DNA from: Globodera rostochiensis
Lineage: Eukaryota > Nematoda > Chromadorea > Rhabditida > Heteroderidae
Reading direction: 5' to 3'
DNA: 64,000 nt
NCBI GenBank assembly: GCA_018350325.1
Contig: JAEVLN010000011.1
Span: 2,352,449-2,416,448, forward strand
This document shows positions 1 to 14,345 of the stretch, in pieces. The stretch's first letter is position 1; every line of letters starts with the position of its first letter. Made by a program: the position numbers and the translations under genes. The notes under the pieces were generated by a model. That model saw nothing but the letters and a program-made list of their open reading frames with translations, ran no database searches and was not told the origin of the DNA.

Positions 1-44
1 TAATGTTGCGTCACTTGACAGGATAATTGAGCATTCACAAACAA

Positions 45-679
45 ATGGCATCCAACCAGGAGCTTGCTTGCATTTACGCGGCTTTGGCCCTCCAGGACGA
101 CGGGGTTCCCATTCAGGCGGAGAAGATTCAGGCAATGGTCGAATCTGCGGGTGTTTCGGTTGAGCCGTTCTGGGCGGGGCTGTACGCAAAGGCCCTTCAG
201 GGCGTTGATGTGAAGGTGTGCGTTAGATCGAAAGGAACTAATGGAAGGCAATGGCGGAGAATTGGGTTCCGGACAAAATTTTTCGACCAAATCCCGGCCC
301 TAATTCGAACAATTTTTCAAAAGATCTAATTTTCCAGATTATTTTTGGCCTTAAAATCATTCAATAAGCACAAACTTGCAACTAAAAAGCAAAAAATGAT
401 CGAATGGGTTCGTGCAGAAATTAAACGTGCATTTAAACTAATTTGGGTCTGGGGCCGAAACATTGAATGGGCAAATTAGCATAATTAACTAATTTTGTCT
501 CCAAGGCACTGATCTACAACATTAGCTCCGGTGTTGGCAGTGCGCCCGCGGCGGCGGCGGTGGCGGCTCCGTCGGCGGGCGGTGGGGCGGCCGCCCCGGC
601 AGCGGTCAAAGAGGAGAAGAAAAAGGAGGAACCCAAAGACGAATCCGACGATGACATGGGCTTTGGTCTTTTCGACTAA
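45..679 (+). CDS. RPLP1: 60S acidic ribosomal protein P1
   Basis: This gene encodes the stalk protein P1 of the large ribosomal subunit, which pairs with P2 on P0 and recruits translation GTPases. There are two exons, 45-215 and 506-679, giving 114 residues, the usual length. The N-terminal half is helical and reads [30 protein letters not shown]. It is followed by an Ala/Gly hinge and the acidic C-terminus [12 protein letters not shown], the diagnostic P-protein tail. The ATG at 45 is the conserved start. The intron (216-505) begins gtgtgc and ends ccaag. No odd residues are seen. The identification is secure. Confidence 0.96.
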
Positions 680-849
680 TCACACAATGTCGTTCCAATG
701 TTCTTTGTTGATTGTTAAATATTTTGGATGAAGCAAAAAATTTTGTTTGCGAGTTACATTTGGACGGTTTTGGCAGAGACGGGCGTGAATGGGACCTCGA
801 AGTGTACGGGATCTGGGCGTCTCTGCCATTAAATTTTGCCTCATTGAAT

Positions 850-1252
850 GTCTAGAACGGACGAGTATCAACTCGTTCCCCTTTGCCCAACTTTTTTGAA
901 CTTTTTGCATTATAACTTTTTTTTCTAGCGAACCAAATAATTTATTTTTGGTATCATTCGAAAGCAAACACTCAGTAGAAGCTATTAACAAGCAAAAGCT
1001 AACCGATTGGCCGAATGGCAAAAAAGTTATGGCCATTCTGGTCACAAAACTCAAACTTTCTGATTTTCGGGCCATAACTTTTTTGTCATTTGGCCAATCG
1101 GTTAGCTTTTGCTTGTTAATAGCTTCTACTGAGTGTTTGCTTTCGAATGATACCAAAAATAAATTATTTGGTTCGCTAGAAAAAAAGTTATAATGCAAAA
1201 AGTCCAAAAAAGTTGGGCAAAGGGGAACGAGTTGATATTTTACCGTCTAGAA
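850..1252. repeat. Foldback (hairpin) repeat, about 0.4 kb
   Basis: Two arms of about 180 bp, 850-1034 and 1069-1252, are near-perfect reverse complements around a loop of about 34 bases. The outer ends read tctagaacgg on the left and, as reverse complement, ttctagacgg on the right. Open frames on both strands here are palindrome artefacts and carry no recognisable protein. It is probably a MITE-like or foldback transposon. No target-site duplication is obvious. Confidence 0.8.
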
Positions 1253-1400
1253 CCACCAGTTCTGGAATCTCTCCAAGGTGTCCCAAAATTACAATGCGGT
1301 TTTAATTCGGGGAAAAGATGACTGAGTGCGTGTGAAATTCTTTAACGACCGTAAATTTTTGAAAACCCCAATATAAAATTAATTGCGTTTAAAATCCGAT

Positions 1401-1589
1401 TCATTCGCTTTTTTCTCCCTCTGTTCCATTTTCATCGGTCGGCTTTATGTTCTTTGTGAGCAGTTCAAATGCCTCCTGGTCGGTGTAGGAATCGGCGTCC
1501 AATGGTAGAAGCATCGGATGAGAGTGCACCAGACACGTGGCCAAAGGCAGCCAAAAACGCTTATCCTTCGGGATGTCCGCCGCGTCAAC
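1401..1589 (-). CDS. Orphan 3'-terminal exon, unknown protein
   Basis: A good acceptor (tttag) at 1590 on the minus strand opens a 62-codon frame ending in TGA at 1401. The peptide begins VDAADIPKDKRFWLPLATCL and ends in an acidic tail (TDENGTEGEKSE). Composition is protein-like, and the length is an exact number of codons. I could not find an upstream exon before the TMEM144-like gene that lies further up the same strand. It may belong to a longer gene with a distant exon, or be a remnant. The family is not recognised. Confidence 0.35.
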   Translation of the reverse strand, partial: VDAADIPKDKRFWLPLATCLVHSHPMLLPLDADSYTDQEAFELLTKNIKPTDENGTEGEKSE

Positions 1590-2141
1590 CTAAACTTTTT
1601 TTTGTTAAAAATTGCCACTAAATACAAATATAGAAAAATCCGGTGCAGGCTGGACTTCTCCCATTCCTAAAAGGCTTCAAAAAATTTCCGCATTTCTTCT
1701 ATATAATGTTATTTGATTTATTGTAATATAATATTATTTTTATGCGATTAAATTTCAACTGTTTCCTCGGTTTTTGATTTCCCCCACCCCCGAACCTCGA
1801 GGTCTGGCTCCACGCTTGGCTACCCCTGCAAAAACCTAGCAAAAATATTACTTTTTAATGGTAAACAACGTTTAATGGGGCAGTCAAATCTTTATTCAAC
1901 TTTTAACCAAATATCAAGCCAAAAACAATTTATTTTGAGTTTTTTGGGGAGTTGAAAATTGGGCACTGTTTCAGAAGATTTTCAAATTTGAGGGTAAAAT
2001 CCACCAAAATTCCGGCTGTTTGTTGCTCAGAAACACCATCATTAGGTGTGTGTTTTTAATCCAGAAGATCCAGATTGGTTATGCCTGGATCACATTCAAC
2101 GTTTTCATTGACAAAAAAAATTCGAGAATAAAATATTGCTC
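1590..2141. other. AT-rich spacer without recognised gene
   Basis: This is an AT-rich stretch between the orphan exon and the TMEM144-like gene. I see no conserved coding exon, RNA gene or clear inverted repeat. It presumably contains the 3' untranslated region of the TMEM144-like gene. Confidence 0.4.
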
Positions 2142-4469
2142 TTAATACAATGAGATTCCGACAAGAATCACGCCGATGGATCCTACAATTATGGCAGCGA
2201 ACAGCCAGGCCAACCTTCGCCTTCTCCGGATGTCCTTGAAAAGGAAAACGTCGACAATCGCACCGATAATGGCGGGCAACTGTGAGAAATGTGCGGGAAT
2301 TTTTAAAATTTGTGGAGAAAAGTTTTGAAATAATTTTTTCGTTACTATTGAAGAAGGCTTGAATATAAAAGAAAATTAAACCAAAACGCAAGTCGGCAAA
2401 AAGTTATATTTGCGAAACTGCCAAAAAGGACTTTTCGGCGGAGTTCTTTGGACTTCAAGCAAATAAGCCCTCCACTACGGTGGCAACAGAAGTTACCCTA
2501 ATATATATACCGTACACCGCTTACCCGAACGGTGACTGGAAAGCTGACGGGTTGGGTGAGGATTCGGTTGGACACGATGAAAAGGTTCATCCCAAAGACC
2601 AAAGCAAGCCGTAGGCAACAGAGGGAAGCACCTGTTACGAATATTCTTTGATCCATCCTTTTTTGATTCTGAAATTAGTTGATGAACACTTCGAACCCCC
2701 CCCCTTTTGCTGAAATTAGTTGCTGAACATTTCGACCCCCCCCCCCCAGGCTATGGACTATTTACTCTTTTTGTGTTTGGGAAGTGGCCCAATTAGGACT
2801 CGGGATGGCATCGACGGAAAAATTCAACGGCCGCCAATTTTTGAATAAATCGGTCGGCGGCACGCACCAGCGACGGATTGACGTAGGGACGGCCACGACG
2901 GAACAGCGAATAAAGTACAAAATAAAATGTGGAGAAAAAGAAGACGGCACAAAAATGCGAAAACACAAAGTCGAGCGCTGCAAAATTGGGGGGGTGAAAA
3001 TCTCAAAAAAACTCCCGTGGAATTTATTTATGATTATATTCCCCAAAAAATGTTTTTTTTTGACCATTTTTGGAGGCCCTTTGGTCCGTGTCCTGCACAT
3101 AGACAATCGGTGTTAGCATCAGGCCATGAAGAACGCCCAAGCAAACGGCGAGGGTAACAAATCTTAAAAGAATAATCAGAAAATTCGAATTGTCGTCCCC
3201 CAAAAAGTGAATGTTTTTTGTTTTTATAATAATTTAAATGTTTATTTTCAAATTCGAAAACCAAACTAGGGGTGTTCAAGACCGGGTTTAAAAGCGGGAG
3301 CCGGGGTTTTTTTTTGTTTTAATAAGACCCGGTTTATTTTGAGTGGGGTTTGAATTTGAACAACCGCTAATTCAAAAGCACAAATTGTCCAAAATATTTG
3401 GTAGTTAATTAATATATGCCTACAGTAGTTTTTGGCTTTTCACATGGAAATGCCATTTTTTCTGTTGGCCATCCGTTGATGCCAAATTGCCCCCCGGCGC
3501 CTCAACGGTCGTCGCTGCCCTTCATCGGTGGTGATATTCACACTGCCATATGGCGGGTTTCTGGGTAATTTATTCAAAATTTGGGGCGGGGGGCGTGAGA
3601 ATTTTCATTTAATTAGCATATTATGGCTTGGTCAGTCCGATTTTAAAGCAGAGTTAGTGGGGAGCCAAAATCCGACTCGACATTTTTCTCGACGCACTGC
3701 AAACCCTGTCAAGACGTTCACCAACCGAATACTTGGCACTGTCCTCTCACCGCTCGACGTGCTGTTCAACGGCACAATGTTACTCTGGGTGGCACGGCCT
3801 CCGCCATTCTCGACTTCATCAGCCACGTTCTGACGACTGTACACAAAGACAAACATCAAACCGCTGATCAGAGTGATCAGAACGCCCAAAGAGTTGAAGA
3901 ACGGACTCTGAACGTGCTGAGCTTTGGTGCCGAACAGACCGAATCTTGCAACGGACCATCCGACAATAATCTGAAGAAAATTAAAAGCCAATCTTAATTC
4001 TCAAACCACATAAACTGGAGATTGAGAAGTGCTAATCACTTTAACAAAAGTCGACCTGAACAGTCCCCCAGGTGAGCATTCCGAGTCCAATGCCCATTTC
4101 GGCCACAATCGGCACGGAGGCAACATTTCCTGATCGGGCGAACAAAAAAAGAAACATAACAAAACATTTGAAATTGTTTATTTTAAACCCGTCGCATAAA
4201 GAAAGCCGCCAACGGCAGCGGTCAAATTAAACGGAGGAAGGCCTCGGGCGATGTTTATGATCAGTCCGGCCATAAAAACGACGGAACACTGTACCCACTG
4301 CACGAAAAGGCCTGCGGGGCTAAGGGATGGACCAAACGAAATAATTTCGATAAAAACCATCTCTGGTGTCGTAGCGTTTCAATGGCACAAAAGCAAAGCC
4401 AAAGGCTAAGCACGAGACCGAAAGGGATAAGTAGCCAATTAGCAGGTCAGTGCCGGAGGGGTTGTCCAT
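2142..4469 (-). CDS. TMEM144: TMEM144-like multi-pass membrane protein (apparent frameshift)
   Basis: This is a member of the TMEM144 family, putative sugar/nucleotide-sugar-type transporters with about ten membrane segments. The start at 4469 gives MDNPSGTDLLIGYLSL, then FVPLKRYDT and, across the first intron, GLFVQWVQC, the family's N-terminal signature. Later exons give NVASVPIVAEMGIGLGMLTW, GWSVARFGLFGTKA, GVLHGLMLTPIVYVQD, LDFVFSHFCAVFFFSTFYF and a C-terminal exon LPAIIGAIVDVFLFKDI, ending at 2142. The exon around 2540-2640 reads LPSVAYGLLWSLG in the frame demanded by splicing and then NLFIVSNRILTQPVSFPVTV in the next frame. One base appears to be missing near 2588-2600 (true lesion or sequencing error). 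The exon between about 3300 and 3640 is uncertain. An intronic inverted repeat lies at 3270-3365. Confidence 0.82.
3270..3365. repeat. Small inverted-repeat element in TMEM144-like intron
   Basis: The stretch begins gttcaagaccgggttt and ends with gggtttgaatttgaac, so the ends are imperfect reverse complements. GC-rich accgggtttaa / aagacccggttt blocks lie inside. This is consistent with a short MITE or its relic. Confidence 0.4.
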
Positions 4470-6546
4470 TTTATAATTTAATTGCTTTTGTGGAAAAGTT
4501 CAAATGCATTTTATTTATCGTGGAAACAAACAATAAATAATAAATAAATGTAATTAGTGGAGGTTGGGGTCGCATTTCCTGAAGAAGCAATTTCGTCCGA
4601 TTAGTTTTGGGTGGGTCTTTTGCTGGCCAATTTCGACGCTTAGAGGGGACATTTTCTTCTGAATTCGCTGTATTCCGTCCGTTCGGATGAGGTGGCCAGA
4701 GGGAGTATTGGCCAAATTCGGAAAACGCCTCAAAATTAGCGATCATCCCGAACTCAAAAAGTCCGGGAATTGATTTAAGCAAAAACATAAATTTGAGAAT
4801 GGAAAAAGGAATGAAATGAACAAATAGATAATATAATCTTTATTATTAAATTTGGGGGCAAAGGCCGTCCGTCCGTTTCCCTACCCTTTCCCACCCTATC
4901 GCTTTTTTATTGATCATTTCCGGAGAAGGATCGATCGATCGATCGCTCAAATAATCATTTGCGGCTGGCAACCCACGAATGCCTAAAAAGGAAATTAATT
5001 ATGGATTAAAAAGAACTTTATTTATTTATGCTTAGACATGAAAATTTTTTTTAAAAATCATTTCGACTTGCCGATTTTGTCAGGGTAATTAATTAAATTA
5101 AAACATTTACCAAATATCTCAAATTATTGAGGAATTTCGGCGTGTCAGACTCCCGGAAGAACACCGGAATTGAGACAGAACCGCCCAACCCCCAATTGCA
5201 CCCCATCCCTTTCATTCATTCGTCCGTCTTCAATCAATCCCCCCCCCGGCGACCGAAATGATTTCCCAACCAAAAAGTCCGCCCGGTTTGATTGGCCCCG
5301 CCCAACGCTCCCGAGCGCGCGACCAACGCAACAGTCAATAATTCATTTATTCTTTCATTTCTCGCCCTGTTCAAAACGACTGAGTCTCGACAAAAGAGTC
5401 CGCCGTCTCAAGCAGTACTCCATGCGCAGTTCAAATTTAGTGTTTACTCTCTTCAACCAAATCAAAATTGAGTGGCCTATATCAAAAATGAAGACAATAA
5501 ACCACAGATTTGCAAATATATTCCCGAATCTCTACTCGTTCTTAGGCCTAGTTTCTCTAGCAGTGTTTAAATGAAAAAGTTCCCCCACACCCCTCCCCCC
5601 CCCCCCCCCCCCCCCCCCACCCACGCAGCCACTCTCAAACACAACGAACGAACGAACGATTGAATTGGTGGGGGGGGGGGGGGAATTAAAAGGCTGATTT
5701 TGGTTGGTTTTGGTGGGTGAGTCCGTCCAAACGATTATTTACCACCGCAAATTGCCGTTGCTGCGTTTTATATAAATTTAATTTTGTCAGTTTCTTCTGC
5801 ACAACTCTCTTTGCCCACAAATTTACAACGTTTTGCCCTCACTTTCAAACTTTACAAACTTTTTTTCAATTCCAAATTTGCCGCTTTTTACGGCTGATCA
5901 GTTTTTGATCGGACCAAATTTAAGTTGATCAGATGCACCAGGCGCAACAGCAACAGTCAAACATTCGAAAGTTGCAAAAAGTATTTTTTAAATTGCCCTA
6001 AATTGTTTTAAATGCAACGGTCCGCCTGTCGTCCCCTCCAGCGTTTCCTTTGTCCTCCGTCCGGTCAATCTCGTTTAAAGCAGCAAAGCAACGCTCACAT
6101 CTAACCAAAATCTCCCCCCGAGGGATTGAATGTATCGTCGACCCTCAAATCCCCCCCCCCATTAGTGTTGGCTGATTCAGCCCCCCCCCCCCGCCCGCTT
6201 TTGCATGTCCTCCAATTCATTCATTCCTTCGCCCGCCCGCCCGAATTTCCAATTTCCCCCACCACTCTCTGTGCTGACCGACCGACCGATTGCTGGAGTT
6301 GCTGGGTGTGTTGATGAACAGGTTTTGAGACTCCGCGCGCTGATCGCTGTATTTGCATGCCCGCGGATATTACGCCAATGTCAGCCGTGCGCCTCGGGGG
6401 TCCGAGACAAAAGTACCCCCAGCAAATTAAATCGACTCGAGATCAAATGCATCTCGAAGTTTGATTAATATAATAAAACAGTTGGAATTATTGTTGTTAT
6501 GTACTTAAGGTGCTTTACCTATAGACTCTGGTGATATTTTGCCAAA
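4470..6546. other. Divergent intergenic region between TMEM144-like and PKD genes
   Basis: About 2 kb lies between two divergently transcribed genes and should hold both promoters. It contains a (gatc)n run near 4930, a C homopolymer at about 5595-5618, a G run at about 5670-5683, further C runs near 6150 and 6180, and an (acga)n stretch at 5640-5660. No conserved coding exon was recognised. Short open frames here have no protein-like composition. Confidence 0.5.
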
Positions 6547-11910
<5,364 letters not shown>

Positions 11911-12422
11911 ATGCAAATTGATTAAAAATGTCATGGAATTTATTCCAATCGCAGCATTACATTATAAATTATGTGATCCGTACGTTTGATTTTATGTTGC
12001 AGTTTTCGTAGCGATCTGATCAAATGTCTGATCATTCATTCTTGAACTGATCTTGACTCGCCGGCAGTTTATAGTTTTTCCTATTCTTCTCTTTGTGATG
12101 TGATTATTGTTCCATGCATATTAAATCGTTGTGCCAAGCCAAAAATATTACAATTTAAATGCCAACCCATCCATTTTTAGAATAATTCCGATTTATCCCA
12201 TTTTCGCCGAATGTTTAAATATTATTATGTATTTATTGTTTACCAAAATGTCAAATTCAATCATTTTACATAATAATTATTTAATTAACTGCATTGTTTT
12301 TTGATAAATGTTATAAATTGTTCACATATGATAGTTAAACATCGAATGGAATAAATGGCTGATGAATGTTTGAAATCCGATTTGTTTGAGAGATCTCCCG
12401 AATCCCAAAATTTGTGTTCATA

Positions 12423-12589
12423 TTAGGGTTGCCGCCGGGGGGGGGGGGGACGGGGACGGAGAAAACCGGGAATCCCCGGCCATTCTCATCCCCGTCCCCA
12501 TTCCCCGGTTTGCCATCCCCGAAAACGGGGATCCCCGTTTTGTCGTCCCCGGTTTGACCGGGGATCCCCCCCCCCGGCGGCAACCTTAG
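12423..12589. repeat. GC-rich MITE-like inverted-repeat element
   Basis: The ends are ttagggttgccgccgggg on the left and, as reverse complement, ctaaggttgccgccgggg on the right, about 21 bp of terminal inverted repeat. The interior is made of cggggac / gtccccg blocks and is itself palindromic. The element sits just upstream of the acceptor of the exon at 12601. Confidence 0.65.
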
Positions 12590-12600
12590 TTCATAATCAG

Positions 12601-12771
12601 ACCGAGACGGGGTTCATCGGAGGAATGCTGCCCAAACCTTTGGTCCCTGTGTCGGCAAAACAGGCCAACCTTTTGGGGGTTTTCGGAGAGTTGACCAGCC
12701 GATGGCACTACGCAATGTTATCACCGTTCAGCCCGGACACTGTCGATTGGCATACGCAGAATCTTATTTGA
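12601..12771 (+). CDS. Orphan 3'-terminal exon, unknown protein
   Basis: The acceptor ataatcag at 12600 is followed by a 56-codon frame ending in TGA at 12769-12771. The peptide starts TETGFIGGMLPKPLVPVSAK and ends in PDTVDWHTQNLI. An AATAAA-type signal (aaataaaag) follows near 12798. The composition is protein-like. No partner exon was found between the PKD stop and this point, so it could be an alternative 3' end of an upstream gene or part of a decayed gene. The family is not recognised. Confidence 0.35.
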   Translation, partial: TETGFIGGMLPKPLVPVSAKQANLLGVFGELTSRWHYAMLSPFSPDTVDWHTQNLI

Positions 12772-13111
12772 GGCCGTTTTCCTATTTTTTGTCCATCAAA
12801 TAAAAGTTTCATTTTGTTCGTTAGTTTTGGGTTTTGCTCATCTTCGACCCGTTCCACGTGATTGTCCCCTTTTGTCGCCCCCCCGGGGTTTTTTTTTTTT
12901 TTGCCCCCCCCCCCCCCCCACTCAAAGAGTTCACTTCACTTCAATCATTTCACCGGCTGATCGTTCGTTTGTTCGTTCGCCCTTTTGGAGTGGTAAAAAC
13001 TTTTATTTTCTCCCCATAATCAATTAATTCATTCCTTTCAATTCGTTTTTCACTCCCCCCCCCCCCCAATTTTCAATTTACACTTTTAAGCGCCCCTTAT
13101 CAGAAAAACAA

Positions 13112-13950
13112 ATGCCCGATCAGAAAGAGAAAGAGTTTATGCACAACGCCGTCGAGGAGGGCATTCGGGGCGTCCAATGCGGAGATGGTAAACATAAAAT
13201 CCCTTTTTCAGATCAGTGTTAGTCTATTTAATTGGGCAATTCAATATGATTAGTTAGGGATGATCGTTTATTTTGTAGGCGGCCCTTTCGGCGCTGTGAT
13301 CGTCAAAAATGGCGAAATAATTGCTCAAGGCCATAATATGGTTGGTTAACCCTTGAGGCAATCAGTTGAAGACTATAAATTTTACGAGATCAAGGTCGAT
13401 TAACTGATCTGAAAGTCTTATTGAAAGCGTATAAATTTGAACAATGTGTGCCATAGGTGCTGACATCCAATGACCCAACAGCACATGCCGAAATCGTCGC
13501 CCTTCGGAGGGCCAGCCAGGCGCTGGACACCTTCGACTTGAGCGGCTGCTCCCTTTACACCAGCTGCTACCCATGTAAATGCAAATTGATTTGATCGCGT
13601 GATCAGGCCACCACCAAAATTCTTTTTTTGGAATAGGTCCGATGTGTATGGGCGCTGTTTTGTGGGCTCGGATTGCCAATGTTTATTATGCCGCAGCGCC
13701 TACCGATGTTTTAAGCATAATTTGTTGGCATTTTCCCCATAAATTTTAAGGCTGCCTCTGTCGGCTTCGACGACCAGAATTTCCACGAATTTGTGCGCGA
13801 CCCAAAGGCATTCTTTTTTTGTTTGAAAATAAATTAATAAATATTTTACAGTGTTTCGAGCAAATGATGGCATTAGAGCATTTGCCGGTCGAAGGCCATA
13901 TGATCGTCTTCGAAAAGTGGGAACAGCGGGAGGAGAAGCGAATGTACTGA
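13112..13950 (+). CDS. Guanine deaminase, cytidine-deaminase-fold (GuaD-like)
   Basis: The predicted reaction is hydrolytic deamination of guanine to xanthine in purine salvage, by the compact zinc-dependent cytidine-deaminase-fold family typified by bacterial GuaD, not the animal amidohydrolase-type guanine deaminase. Six exons: 13112-13187, 13279-13340, 13457-13574, 13637-13707, 13751-13792, 13852-13950 (about 155 aa, the family length). Motifs are GGPFGAVIVKNGEIIAQGHN, then TSNDPTAHAEIVALRRAS with the zinc His and catalytic Glu, then CYPCPMCMGAVLWARI with the two zinc cysteines, and the GuaD-type FDDQNF segment. The donor of exon 5 is uncertain: GT at 13793, or GC further on (AAAG|GCATTC). 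The introns argue for residence in the worm genome. Ancestry by horizontal transfer is possible but untested. Confidence 0.85.
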
Positions 13951-14345
13951 AACAATTATAAATCGCTCGGTGTCCCAGAAATTTTGTAGCCATTTATTTT
14001 GTTTTATCGATGTTTTGCCAAACAAATCTTGGCACCAAAATACAAAGAATTTTCCATTTTTCATTTTTTCTTTTCAAATATTGCTTATAAACCAATAATA
14101 ATTGTTCTGTTTGATTGCTTGGACAATTGGGGACATTTTTTGGGAATGAGAGCCGTTCCACCAAAATGAATGGCATTTATTTATGATTTTTTAAACGCAC
14201 AAAGAAAATGAGATTAAAAAAATTGGAATTTTAACAATTTAATTTAGAAATTTGATCAAAAAAAGCTTGTTAAATTGAATAAATATTCTCAAGCGATGGT
14301 GCCAAATGTTTCTTTAGGACCAAAAAATAATGCCGCAGGCACAAG
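13951..14345. other. AT-rich gap between convergent genes
   Basis: This is a strongly AT-rich spacer between the stop of the deaminase gene and the stop of the receptor gene on the opposite strand. It should contain both 3' untranslated regions. No further gene was seen. Confidence 0.5.

Noticed and set aside
680..1207. Overlapping reading frames on both strands with matching peptides
   Set aside because: The shared peptide arises because the DNA is an inverted repeat, not because of a gene.
4471..4788. Minus-strand 105-codon frame directly upstream of the TMEM144-like start
   Set aside because: Composition is not protein-like, it shows no motif, and it most likely covers the 5' flank of that gene.
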